NCBI RefSeq assembly: GCF_026391055.1
Contig: NZ_JAPLET010000031.1
Span: 186,001 to 250,000, forward strand
Length of the DNA stretch: 64,000 nt
DNA from: Spirosoma sp.
GTDB taxonomy: Bacteria > Bacteroidota > Bacteroidia > Cytophagales > Spirosomataceae
Direction of reading: 5' to 3'
Made by a program: the position numbers and the translations under genes
Shown here: piece by piece, positions 54,055 to 62,939 of the stretch
Numbering within the stretch: the first letter of the stretch is position 1
Layout: the number at the start of each line of letters is the position of its first letter
Notes under the pieces: model-generated
Database searches by the model: none
Told to the model about the DNA's origin: nothing
Seen by the model: the letters and a program-made list of their open reading frames with translations, nothing else

Positions 54055-54222
54055 AAGTTTACCAGCAATTTGTTACGCATAATAAATTGTTTTAGACGTA
54101 ACAGCCTTTTTAATGTACCTTTTCAAGTAAATATAAGCATCTATTTGGTAGCTACCGTATGCTTACAAAATCAGCTAGTCAGGGCAAAACCTTACTTGGC
54201 TACTACCACTTAACGAAAACCA

Positions 54223-54238
54223 GTGTTACATATAACAC
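54223..54238 (+). promoter_or_regulatory. inverted repeat upstream of the lytTR gene
   Basis: GTGTTACATATAACAC: arms GTGTTA and TAACAC around CATA, 29 bases before the start codon at 54268. The position suits an operator, perhaps autoregulatory, though it does not resemble a canonical LytTR direct repeat. Confidence 0.4.
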
Positions 54239-54267
54239 GTATATAGAAGCAACTCAACAAGCTCTAT

Positions 54268-54648
54268 ATGGATACCATTCAATTAGTAGGCTACTCACAC
54301 CAGGTTCTCATAAGTTCAATTGTATGGCTGGAAGGTGATGCAAATTACACCCGGGTACATTTCCAGAACGGTACGATTACTACAATCACTCAACCGCTTC
54401 ATTGGTTTGAGCAAAACCTGAATTTTGTTCGCATACACCGCTCAGCCATCATTAATCCAGCTTACGCCCGTGAATTTGTTCAGAAGAAAGGGAGGTCTGG
54501 CTGGGTACGTTTACTAGACGATACGGTCATACCCGTTTCCCGCGATCGACTTCCTTACACGTCGGCTCAGCTCACGCTCATAATAAATCAGGAAATGCTT
54601 TCGGAAGACATGCAAGACGACCTTTCCGATTATCCAATGGCCGATTAA
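54268..54648 (+). CDS. stand-alone LytTR DNA-binding regulator
   Basis: 126 residues, almost entirely one LytTR domain (about 10-105): SIVWLEGDANYTRVHFQNG, LHWFEQNLNFVRIHRSAIIN and TVIPVSRDRLPY. There is no receiver domain, so control is probably by expression level or a partner. LytTR proteins in Bacteroidota often regulate extracellular polysaccharide and adhesins; genes for surface glycan synthesis and the exopolysaccharide cluster lie downstream. The C-terminal tail is acidic. Confidence 0.92.
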   Translation: MDTIQLVGYSHQVLISSIVWLEGDANYTRVHFQNGTITTITQPLHWFEQNLNFVRIHRSAIINPAYAREFVQKKGRSGWVRLLDDTVIPVSRDRLPYTSAQLTLIINQEMLSEDMQDDLSDYPMAD

Positions 54649-54666
54649 TCAAGACCGTATACGAAG

Positions 54667-54717
54667 GTTATACCGCTTGCAGTATCGAAAGAAAGTTAAT
54701 TTCTTATCGGGTATAAC
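54667..54717 (+). terminator. two-tier hairpin after the lytTR gene
   Basis: GTTATACC (54667-54674) pairs with GGTATAAC (54710-54717), enclosing an inner AAGAAA/TTTCTT stem. It lies 18 bases after the stop and is followed by an A-rich stretch. Probable transcript end. Confidence 0.5.
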
Positions 54718-55046
54718 TGCAAAAAAACTTATTTACCATTACTATAATACAAGATTTTATTTACTACTCAAATCCTTGTTAAACAAACAGGATCAGGATG
54801 AAGGTAAATGATCACAAATAGTGGAAATAGGTTAAATCGACTACTAGCGGTAAGCCTTCCTATTTCTTTGTTCTCACAGGCTCCCCCTCTAGCTTTATAG
54901 TAGGTAATCATTCAAAATCACGGGAAATCAGAAGTCGCCCGGAGGCTACTTATGGCTGCTGGCGCCTTTACTGAATCTTTTGCTGCTCCGGCTTATTCAG
55001 GCGTGTACTGCACTAGCTTATTCTACTACTCAAACGTTTCTATATT
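54718..55046 (+). other. AT-rich intergenic region before the glycosyltransferase gene
   Basis: About 330 bases without a convincing frame or strong hairpin. It is AT-rich in the first half. I see no TAnnTTTG box, so the promoter of the downstream gene was not located. Confidence 0.3.
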
Positions 55047-55943
55047 ATGAATGCACCGGTAATTTTATTTGCCTTCAAGCGCCCCCATGAACTTAAAGCA
55101 ACCATACAAGCCCTGGAGGCAAACTACTTAGCCCCGGAGAGTGATCTGTATATTTTCGCCGATGCACCAAAGCGGCCAGAAGACTGGCTTAAAGTAAATG
55201 AAGTCCGGCAGCTTTTGGATAGCATTTCGGGCTTTCGAACCATTCACCGCGACTACGCCCAAACCAATATCGGTTGTGCCGATTCGGTTATCCGGGGCAT
55301 CTCTTATGTGCTGTCCCGACACCCAACAGCTATCATTGTTGAAGACGACCTGATTACCTCCCCCAATTTTCTGGATTTTATGAACCAGGGCTTACGGCAG
55401 TACGCTCTCAACCGGCGGGTGTATTCGGTGGCGGGCTATACGTTTCCGTTTCAAAAACCCCGTACGCACGAGACAGATGCGTACATGATTCCGCGCCATA
55501 GTCCGTGGGGTTGGGCTACCTGGGCCGACCGCTGGGCATCCATCGACTGGGATATGAAGGCTTACCCGGCGTTCATGCAGGATAAGCAACAGCAAAAAGC
55601 ATTTATGCAGGGCGGCTCTGACCTGCTCGGCATGTTACGCGACCAAATGGAAGGCCGGGCCGATGCCTGGGATATCCGTTTCTGCTTCAACCGCTTCAAA
55701 GACAACGGGCTAACGGTTTATCCTACCAAATCAAAAGTGCAGAACATTGGCTTCGGCGAAGAAGCTACCCATACCAACATTTACAATCGGTATAAAACAG
55801 ACTTGGACGATGGTACACAACGCACGTTTACTTTCCCCAGACTTGTACAGACAACCGATTATTATCACCAGCAAACACTTCGTCGGTACAGTGTTCCCAT
55901 TCGGATATTTAACCGATTAAAAACCATTGCCGGTATGCGCTAA
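55047..55943 (+). CDS. family 2-like glycosyltransferase
   Basis: 298 residues of the nucleotide-diphospho-sugar transferase (GT-A) fold: PVILFAFKRPHELKATIQAL, DLYIFADAPKRPEDW and a probable metal-binding EDD (TAIIVEDDLITSPNFLDFMN, about 95-115). HSPWGWATWADRWASIDWDM (about 152-171) is typical of this branch. It transfers a sugar from a nucleotide donor to a surface glycan. No membrane span. It precedes a beta-helix lipoprotein gene after 67 bases and lies about 2.3 kb before the exopolysaccharide operon, so it may be part of the same biosynthetic region. Confidence 0.85.
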   Translation: MNAPVILFAFKRPHELKATIQALEANYLAPESDLYIFADAPKRPEDWLKVNEVRQLLDSISGFRTIHRDYAQTNIGCADSVIRGISYVLSRHPTAIIVEDDLITSPNFLDFMNQGLRQYALNRRVYSVAGYTFPFQKPRTHETDAYMIPRHSPWGWATWADRWASIDWDMKAYPAFMQDKQQQKAFMQGGSDLLGMLRDQMEGRADAWDIRFCFNRFKDNGLTVYPTKSKVQNIGFGEEATHTNIYNRYKTDLDDGTQRTFTFPRLVQTTDYYHQQTLRRYSVPIRIFNRLKTIAGMR

Positions 55944-56010
55944 TGGCCCCGCAGCCCCACTGGCTTCGTCGAACAGGGCTGATTTCCACCAACGTATTGA
56001 TGCATTGACT

Positions 56011-57480
56011 ATGAAGAATTCGAAAATACTTCAGATAGGCCTGTTCGTGTCTGTTATCAGCATACTGGCCTATTGTAAACCGGCAGATCCTGTCCCGGAA
56101 ACCGTTGTACAGCGGGAGGATACCATGAGCATTGCTCAGGTGAGACTCTTTCATGAAAACCCGATTCCCAGTCGAATTCGGGTTACAGACGCGGGTCGGG
56201 AAGGTATCTTTACCCTCGATGAGGCCGATATGAGCAGCCCCGATAATATGGGGACTATACTGGTCACCACAAAAGGCCACCGCTACAAGCGGACCTATTC
56301 GGGCTCGGCCAATGCTTACTGGTTTGGCGTCGATGTAGCAGATACCGATATAGGTCCCGAGCTACAAGCCGCCGTAACGGCCGTTAGCGACTTGACCATT
56401 CCGGACGGCACCTACACACAAACCACCCCGGTTCATTTAAAAAGCAACATAGCCATCCGGGCCAATCCTGGTAAAGTCACCATCAAGTTGCCCAAATCGT
56501 ACATCTCACTAGTTAACCCGGACGATCCTAAAATACCCCTGTCTGATATTCTGATCGATGGATTGTCGTGGATCGTAAGCTCGCAGGAAAAGGGGACTTA
56601 CGGCACCATTTACCTCGACGGCCCTTCCATTACCAACCTCACTATACAGAACTGTACCGGCAACGATGCAGCCGCCAAAGACAGTACCAACTGGCTCACC
56701 GTGAAGATTCAGGCCAACCGCACCGGCTCAAACATTGTGGTACGTAACAATACGGTGCAGGCAAAACGAATGGCCTGCGAGATTTTCAATCACGACAATT
56801 ACAATGTATACGCGGGCAAGAATATAACGGTCAGCAGCAACAATTTTTCAAATTGCCGCTTCGGTATTTCCTTATCGGGACCACTTGAGCAGATCACCGT
56901 TTCTAGCAACTACATCAAAAACTGTAGCCTGTTTGGTATCGAGATTGCCGGTGCGGCTCAGAATGTCAGTATTACGAACAACAAGTTTGAAGGTATTTTC
57001 GACAAATTTCTTACGGGTTCGAATGATGGCAGCGGGCCCGATCAGAACGGGGGGACAATTACTGGGGGAATGGTCGTTACCGGCAACGGAACCGTTGGCA
57101 CCGTTACGGGTGGAGTTCAGTTCTTCAATGGGGGGGCGATTCAGTTCACCAAAAACAATTTCTCTATGACGGGCATGCTGGAGCTGGCCCATTCTACAGC
57201 AGGCGGTTTATTCAATGAAAACGTCATAGAGAGTGCGGCCAACAAAGCAATTATCTGCGACAATTCACCGAATAATACATTTACGAACAATACCATTTCC
57301 AACAAAACCAGCCCCGGCAACCAGGCTACGCTGATGGCTTATGGCAGTAAAGCCACCAATAACGTACTCATGAACAACAAACTGATTCAGGGCAATGGAG
57401 GCAAGCCATACGACGCCGTACTGGGCGGTAGTGTTAAAGCGTCGATGAATTACGATGAATCGGGTAATTTGCTGCCCTGA
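56011..57480 (+). CDS. right-handed beta-helix lipoprotein
   Basis: 489 residues from the ATG at 56011; a longer frame from 55927 would overlap the glycosyltransferase gene and lacks a signal. Lipoprotein signal (ILQIGLFVSVISILAYC, lipobox LAYC, Cys about 18). After a linker, the domain about 115-480 is a pectate-lyase-like beta-helix: IRANPGKVTIKLPKSYISL, NIVVRNNTVQAKRMACEIF, ITVSSNNFSNCRFGISLS, ITVSSNYIKNCSLFGIEIAG and VSITNNKFEGIFDKFL, with asparagine ladders at turns. It may bind, modify or cleave exopolysaccharide. No catalytic site assigned. Confidence 0.82.
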   Translation: MKNSKILQIGLFVSVISILAYCKPADPVPETVVQREDTMSIAQVRLFHENPIPSRIRVTDAGREGIFTLDEADMSSPDNMGTILVTTKGHRYKRTYSGSANAYWFGVDVADTDIGPELQAAVTAVSDLTIPDGTYTQTTPVHLKSNIAIRANPGKVTIKLPKSYISLVNPDDPKIPLSDILIDGLSWIVSSQEKGTYGTIYLDGPSITNLTIQNCTGNDAAAKDSTNWLTVKIQANRTGSNIVVRNNTVQAKRMACEIFNHDNYNVYAGKNITVSSNNFSNCRFGISLSGPLEQITVSSNYIKNCSLFGIEIAGAAQNVSITNNKFEGIFDKFLTGSNDGSGPDQNGGTITGGMVVTGNGTVGTVTGGVQFFNGGAIQFTKNNFSMTGMLELAHSTAGGLFNENVIESAANKAIICDNSPNNTFTNNTISNKTSPGNQATLMAYGSKATNNVLMNNKLIQGNGGKPYDAVLGGSVKASMNYDESGNLLP

Positions 57481-57519
57481 TTTCGTACGCTTGTAGGGTT
57501 AATTTCTGGCTATTTAGAT

Positions 57520-57554
57520 GAATCGTCTGTTAGTTCGATGCTGACAGGCGATTC
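57520..57554 (+). terminator. hairpin after the beta-helix lipoprotein gene
   Basis: Eleven-base arms (57520-57530 and 57544-57554) with one G-U-compatible mismatch and a 13-base loop, 40 bases after the stop. The following bases are not T-rich. Confidence 0.45.
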
Positions 57555-58199
57555 TTGCGTTCTGGCCAGCTCATTTTGTAGACTGTTGCAGCGGCATTTT
57601 ACTGCTTTAACCCAGCCGGGAACGATTGTGTTTTCAGTATTTTTTGAATAGTTAAAATTTTTGTAAGTATTGTCCAATACTTAGTTTAGTACAATTTCTT
57701 TTAGTGGTATAACTTTACCCTTAAACTATCCAAAGGGTACGTTAATTTCTAATTCGGTATTACTATAAAAGATCCAAAAAAAAATACTTTCTGTTCAACG
57801 ATATTATTAACGGCAGGCCGCTATCAAAGCAAACTTGTTAACATAGATTGATATAGGACTACAAAAAAGGTCATTTTATTAACGCCGGTATTTCGTCTCT
57901 CCCCTGTCTATTTTTTGTCTTCAGTAATCCCGGCTTTACATTCGGTAAATAATCCTGCGAGGAGTTGAACACCTAATTTAATCCCTTTGCAATCCACCGT
58001 GCGCCCATCATAAACGTACTCTTACCGTACGACCTACAGACAGTGCTACCAGCAAAATCCAGCCTGGTTTACACCGATCATCGGGATTAAACTCTCTTTT
58101 TAACCAATTACTGCTTACCGGCAGACAGATCTTATCTGAAAGGACATCGATTGCCTGTGCGTTTCAGGGCGCCTTTTGCACCCCGAAACATTGATTAAA
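57555..58199 (+). other. long leader region of the exopolysaccharide operon
   Basis: 645 bases without a gene. It is strongly AT-rich at 57640-57870 and contains a perfect inverted repeat, TAAGTATTG at 57664-57672 and CAATACTTA at 57675-57683, separated by two bases: a good operator candidate. A short hairpin (GTTTC about 58161, GAAAC about 58185) lies just before the first gene. A long untranslated leader or distant promoter is likely; no -7 box was convincing. Confidence 0.5.
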
Positions 58200-59021
58200 A
58201 TGACCAACCTACATTTAAGAATGAGTAAAGGAACGAGTAAGAAAGTACACACATGGGCAGCCCTGGCAGCCATTCTACTTTCAATAGCTTCGCTAAGCGG
58301 CTGTACATCTGCCAGAAAACTGGTTTATTTTCAGGGAGTAACCAGCAGAGACGACACAATAGCCATATCGGATCCCTTTATTCCTACTATAAAAAAAGGT
58401 GATGTTCTGTCTGTTCAGGTGAGCAGCCTGAACGCCGAAGCGTCAGCCTATTTCAATCCGGTATCCATGGCCGAGGCTGCGGCAACGGCCAATGGCACCA
58501 ATCCACTGGCCAGAACAGTAGGCTATGTGGTAGCTGATGATGGAACGATAAAACTGCCATTGATCGGTCAGGTAGCGGTTGTTAATCTGACAAATGCCAA
58601 AGCGGGTGATCTGATTGGCGGCAAACTCAAAAACTACCTTAAAGAACCAACTGTCAATGTGCGCAACCTGAACTTCCGGATTTCTGTGCTGGGCGAGGTG
58701 TCGCGCCCGTCGCTGTTTACCATCCCGACCGAACAGATCACCCTTCCGGAAGCCCTCGGGCTCGCCGGTGATTTGACAGTCTACGGTCGGCGCGACAACG
58801 TCCTGGTTATTCGGGAAGAAGGAGGCAAACGAGTTTTTACCCGGCTTGACCTGACCCAGCGCAGCGCGTTCCGGTCACCTTATTACACGCTTCACCCGAA
58901 TGATATTGTGTATGTAGAACCGGGTAAAGCCCGAGCAACCAGCGTAGACCGAGCCTATCAGCTGGCTCCCATCCTGACGGGCATTCTGTCGATCATAGCT
59001 ATCATCGCGACCCGGCGTTAA
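58200..59021 (+). CDS. polysaccharide export lipoprotein (Wza-type)
   Basis: 273 residues from the ATG at 58200 (an ATG at 58221 is also possible). Lipoprotein signal with lipobox LSGC (Cys about 35), polysaccharide biosynthesis/export domain (about 60-155; PFIPTIKKGDVLSVQVSSLN, GYVVADDGTIKLPLIGQVAV) and a SLBB-like region (LNFRISVLGEVSRPSLFTIP, LYTLHPNDIVYVEPG-type end), then a C-terminal hydrophobic helix (APILTGILSIIAIIATRR). It forms the outer-membrane export channel and works with the following chain-length kinase. Confidence 0.92.
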   Translation: MTNLHLRMSKGTSKKVHTWAALAAILLSIASLSGCTSARKLVYFQGVTSRDDTIAISDPFIPTIKKGDVLSVQVSSLNAEASAYFNPVSMAEAAATANGTNPLARTVGYVVADDGTIKLPLIGQVAVVNLTNAKAGDLIGGKLKNYLKEPTVNVRNLNFRISVLGEVSRPSLFTIPTEQITLPEALGLAGDLTVYGRRDNVLVIREEGGKRVFTRLDLTQRSAFRSPYYTLHPNDIVYVEPGKARATSVDRAYQLAPILTGILSIIAIIATRR

Positions 59022-59054
59022 CCGGACCAACACTTACCTCTCAACGTAGACTTA

Positions 59055-61358
59055 ATGAGTATGAATGCAAAACCCAATCAATCGTATGCTTCCTATCAGG
59101 TAGTCGACCCTGGCGGCTCCCCGATCCGAAGTCATCTTGCTCCTTACCTCCGATACTGGCCCTGGTTTCTTTTATCGCTGGTGCTCTCTCTGGTTGGTGC
59201 TTATGTTTTCCTGCTCTACAAACAGCCGGTTTACCGCATTCAGGCGAGCCTTATGCTCCAGGATGAGAAAAAAGGAAGTGGGCAAACGAACCCGCTGAAA
59301 GAGCTGGAAGTTTACTCGCCCAAAAAAGTGGTTGAAAACGAACTGGAAGTGCTGCGCTCCTCTACCCTGATGGAACGGGTTGTCACCAACCTCCACCTCG
59401 ATACCCGCTACTATCGGAAAACGTCTTTTGGCAAGCGGGAAATATACAACGAATCGCCGGTTTGGGTGCTTGTTGAGAATGGCGATGAAGCTTTGTACAA
59501 AAAGCCAATTACTCTATCGTTTATCAACAACACCTCCGTTCAGATCAATGACAAAACCTATCCACTCAACCGGCGGATTGGAACCCCTTACGGCCAGTTG
59601 CGTATCCTGACCCGCAAGCCGATCACCCCCAAAACTGAACCCCTGATTGTACAGGCCATGCCCACCGCAGCGGCCGTTGGTATGTATCTGGACAACTTGA
59701 AGGCCGAACCAACCAGCAAGACGTCGACCGTTATTCGGCTGACGCTCGAAGACGCCGTTCCTAAGAAAGGTGAAGCGGTGCTGAACAGCCTTATCAACGA
59801 ATACAACCAAGCCTCAATCATCGACAAAAACAAGGTTGCGGACAACACGCTCAAATTCGTGCAGAACCGCCTGCAAATTGTGTCGGGAGAGCTGGCAGCT
59901 GTTGAAAAGAATGTCGAAAACTATAAATCGACGCTGGGCATTACCGATCTGAGCGCGCAGGCGCAGTCGATCATGCAGACGACCACCCAGAACGATGCAC
60001 AGCTTAACCAGGTGAACATTCAGCTGGCGGCTCTGCAGGACCTGGATAAGTTTGTTACCACGCAAGCTGACAAACGGGGCAGTACGCCCGCCACGGTTGG
60101 CCTGGGCGACCCCGTTCTGCTCAACCAGATTGATAAACTGTCGCAGCTTGAACTGCAGCGGGATGAGTTACGGCAGACCAGTGGCGATCAGAACCCAAAG
60201 CTTCAATCGCTCGATCAGCAGATAAAGAATACGCAGAACAATATCGCGCAGAACATCCGCACGATGAAGTCGATGCTCAACCGGTCGAAAGAACAGTATA
60301 TAGCCACCAACGCACGGCTGGAAGGCGTTATCCGGACGGTTCCCCAAAAGGAACGGACGCTGCTCGACATCACCCGGCAGCAGACCATCAAGAACAACCT
60401 GTACACCTACCTGCTTCAGAAACGCGAAGAAATGGCCGTTACGTTTGCCGCTGCCATTGCCGACAGCCGTACCATCGATGCCGCCAAAAGCAGTCTGGGG
60501 CCGGTTAAGCCCGTGGGGGTTGTCATCTATGCTTTATTCGCACTGGTGGGGCTGCTGATTCCAACGGCTGCCGTAGCCGGTAAAGGGGCGCTGAACACAA
60601 AAGTACTACGCCGAAACGATGTAGAAGATGTGACGCAGGTACCCATTCTGGGCGAAATCATGAGCAAGCGCAACCGCGATGTGCTGATTGTAGCGCCCAA
60701 CAACCGCTCGGTCATTGCCGAACAGATCCGCACCATCCGAACCAACCTCCACATCGGCAGGGGCGAATCGGCCGATAGCCAGGTTCTGCTCTTTACGTCC
60801 AGCATCAGTGGCGAAGGCAAGTCGTTCATATCGCTGAATCTGGGTGCCAGCATGGCGTTGCTGAAACAGCCTACGGTCATTCTGGAAATGGACATGCGCC
60901 TGCCCCGCCTGCATCAGCATTTCGATATCGACAATTCCGTTGGCATCAGCAATTACCTGAACAACGAAGCCACCCTGGCCGACATTCTAAAGCCGGTGCC
61001 GGGTTACCCGAATTACTTTATCGTGCCTAGCGGCCCGTTGCCGCCCGATCCATCCGAGCTGCTGAGCGGCCCCAACCTAAAGCAGCTGATTGGCGAACTG
61101 CGCGAGCGGTTCCGCTACGTCATCATCGACGCGCCACCCATTGGTATCGTTACGGATGCGCAGGCAATTGCCCCCTATTCCGACGCTACCCTGTTTGTTG
61201 TCCGTCATGGTGTAACGCCCAAGGAAAGCCTCAAGATTCTGGACATGCTCCATCGCGAACACCGTTTTCAGAACATGAGCATCATCCTCAATGCTGTAGG
61301 TAGCGGAGATGGTTACCATTTCAACAACCGATACAAAAATAGTTACTCATACCGCTAA
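59055..61358 (+). CDS. polysaccharide co-polymerase and tyrosine autokinase (Wzc-type)
   Basis: 767 residues. Wzz-like N-terminal part with a membrane span (about 35-55), a periplasmic coiled-coil stretch (about 250-470), a second span (about 488-510), then a BY-kinase domain (about 550-740): Walker A SSISGEGKSFISLNLGASMA, Walker A' VILEMDMRLPRLH, Walker B RYVIIDAPPIGIVTDA. The tail ends in a tyrosine cluster (YHFNNRYKNSYSYR) that is autophosphorylated in this family. It controls chain length and couples synthesis to export. It lies 33 bases after the Wza-like gene. Confidence 0.95.
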   Translation: MSMNAKPNQSYASYQVVDPGGSPIRSHLAPYLRYWPWFLLSLVLSLVGAYVFLLYKQPVYRIQASLMLQDEKKGSGQTNPLKELEVYSPKKVVENELEVLRSSTLMERVVTNLHLDTRYYRKTSFGKREIYNESPVWVLVENGDEALYKKPITLSFINNTSVQINDKTYPLNRRIGTPYGQLRILTRKPITPKTEPLIVQAMPTAAAVGMYLDNLKAEPTSKTSTVIRLTLEDAVPKKGEAVLNSLINEYNQASIIDKNKVADNTLKFVQNRLQIVSGELAAVEKNVENYKSTLGITDLSAQAQSIMQTTTQNDAQLNQVNIQLAALQDLDKFVTTQADKRGSTPATVGLGDPVLLNQIDKLSQLELQRDELRQTSGDQNPKLQSLDQQIKNTQNNIAQNIRTMKSMLNRSKEQYIATNARLEGVIRTVPQKERTLLDITRQQTIKNNLYTYLLQKREEMAVTFAAAIADSRTIDAAKSSLGPVKPVGVVIYALFALVGLLIPTAAVAGKGALNTKVLRRNDVEDVTQVPILGEIMSKRNRDVLIVAPNNRSVIAEQIRTIRTNLHIGRGESADSQVLLFTSSISGEGKSFISLNLGASMALLKQPTVILEMDMRLPRLHQHFDIDNSVGISNYLNNEATLADILKPVPGYPNYFIVPSGPLPPDPSELLSGPNLKQLIGELRERFRYVIIDAPPIGIVTDAQAIAPYSDATLFVVRHGVTPKESLKILDMLHREHRFQNMSIILNAVGSGDGYHFNNRYKNSYSYR

Positions 61359-61436
61359 ACCCGGTGCCACATTAGCTGGCTCTTCACTTTAGATGCTGGA
61401 TTACTCAACTGTCCACCCCAGTAACTGGAGACTCTT

Positions 61437-62114
61437 ATGCAGGCTTCTACCGACGGAAAAACATTTCATGTGTATTTAAGCTACGATGGTGAGGCCAGGC
61501 CTTACACAACGAAGCGCATTCTTCAAGGGCTCAAAAAACGCGGATTCGATCTGTTCGTAGCGAGTATCGTCCTGGTATCAGTTCTTATTTGGCTCATACC
61601 TCTACTTGCTCTATTGATAAAGCTGACATCGCCCGGCCCAGCCATCTTTGTTCAGTCGCGAACCGGCCGCAACGGCAAAGTGTTCCCCTGCCTGAAATTT
61701 CGAACAATGGCTTATGAGCAAAATGCTCAGTTTAAGCAGGCCACCCGCGACGACATGCGTATCACCCGCATCGGCCGTTTTTTGAGGAGAACCAACCTCG
61801 ACGAGATGCCCCAGTTCCTGAATGTGCTGGCTGGGCATATGAGCATTGTTGGCCCCCGCCCCCACCCCATCCCGCTGGATGCCAAGCATTGGCATACGAT
61901 GCCGGGCTACAAGGAACGCTACTCCGTCCGCCCTGGCATTACGGGGCTGGCCCAGGCGCGGGGGGCACGGGGAGAAACCAGTGAGCTGTACAAAATGAAG
62001 GTACGTGTCCGCTACGACCATCTGTACATCAACCGGCAATCGACCCGGCTAGACGCCAAAATCTGCTGGTGGACTGTTAAGGCGGCTATTAACGGCAATA
62101 AAAACGCCTGGTAA
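61437..62114 (+). CDS. initiating sugar-1-phosphate transferase for exopolysaccharide
   Basis: 225 residues of the bacterial sugar transferase family (WbaP/EpsL C-terminal type): KKRGFDLFVASIVLVSVLIW (membrane span about 36-56), SPGPAIFVQSRTGRNGKVF, FRTMAYEQNA, RITRIGRFLRRTNLDEMPQF, LAGHMSIVGPRPHPIP and VRPGITGLAQARGARGE. These proteins load the first sugar phosphate on undecaprenyl phosphate at the inner membrane. It lies 78 bases after the Wzc-like gene. Confidence 0.95.
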   Translation: MQASTDGKTFHVYLSYDGEARPYTTKRILQGLKKRGFDLFVASIVLVSVLIWLIPLLALLIKLTSPGPAIFVQSRTGRNGKVFPCLKFRTMAYEQNAQFKQATRDDMRITRIGRFLRRTNLDEMPQFLNVLAGHMSIVGPRPHPIPLDAKHWHTMPGYKERYSVRPGITGLAQARGARGETSELYKMKVRVRYDHLYINRQSTRLDAKICWWTVKAAINGNKNAW

Positions 62115-62156
62115 TTCTCAGTATCCATATCAAATCACCCATTTAAATCTAGTACG

Positions 62157-62939
62157 ATGACACAAGTACTACAAGTTAAACTGTACGATGCCGGGCTTCC
62201 GTCCGCGGTACAGGATATTATCCGGCAGTGCGACCCGGTGCTGCCGAAACAAAATAAATGCATCAGTGCTACGGGCGCGCATGGCCTGGTGACGGCCTTT
62301 AAAGAACCCGAATTCAAGGCAACGCTGGATTCGTTTTACTGGAATCTGCCCGACGGGATGCCCGGCGTTTGGGTTGGCAAGATGAAAGGCGCCAAACAGA
62401 TGACCCGGTGCTATGGACCTGATTTCTTCAAATTCGTGATGGAGGACAGCGCTGACAAATCGGTGAAGCACTTCTTCTGCGGAGGTCAGGAAGGGGTTGC
62501 CGACGAACTCAAAAAGGCCGTAGGTCGCAAGTTTGGCAACTACCAGATCAGCGGTACCTACTGCCCACCCTTCCGCGAATTGTCGGACGGCGAATTTCAG
62601 GAACTGGCCGAAACCATTAACCGCTCGGGGGCCAACATTGTCTGGATCGGGCTGAGTACGCCCAAACAGGAACGTTTTGCCCGGCGGTTGGCCCAGTGGG
62701 TCAACGTCAACTTCATCGTAACCGTGGGGGCAGCTTTCGACTTCCATACTGATCGCGTAGCGCAGGCTCCCAGCTGGATGCAGCGCATGTCGCTGGAGTG
62801 GTTATTCCGGCTCATGGCCGAACCCAAACGACTCTACAAGAGATACTTAGAAATTGTACCGCTCTTTATCCTGCTCAACGTAAAAGAACTTATCTCACCC
62901 GTTAAACAATCAACTGCTTCGGCAAATCAACAAGTATGA
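62157..62939 (+). CDS. WecG/TagA/CpsF-family glycosyltransferase
   Basis: 260 residues: FYWNLPDGMPGVWVGKMKG (D of the family DGMG motif), ANIVWIGLSTPKQERFARRL and VTVGAAFDFHTDRVAQAPSW, followed by EWLFRLMAEPKRLYKRYLEI. Family members add the second sugar to a lipid-linked precursor. Its stop overlaps the next start by four bases (ATGA), so the two are translationally coupled. Confidence 0.93.
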   Translation: MTQVLQVKLYDAGLPSAVQDIIRQCDPVLPKQNKCISATGAHGLVTAFKEPEFKATLDSFYWNLPDGMPGVWVGKMKGAKQMTRCYGPDFFKFVMEDSADKSVKHFFCGGQEGVADELKKAVGRKFGNYQISGTYCPPFRELSDGEFQELAETINRSGANIVWIGLSTPKQERFARRLAQWVNVNFIVTVGAAFDFHTDRVAQAPSWMQRMSLEWLFRLMAEPKRLYKRYLEIVPLFILLNVKELISPVKQSTASANQQV

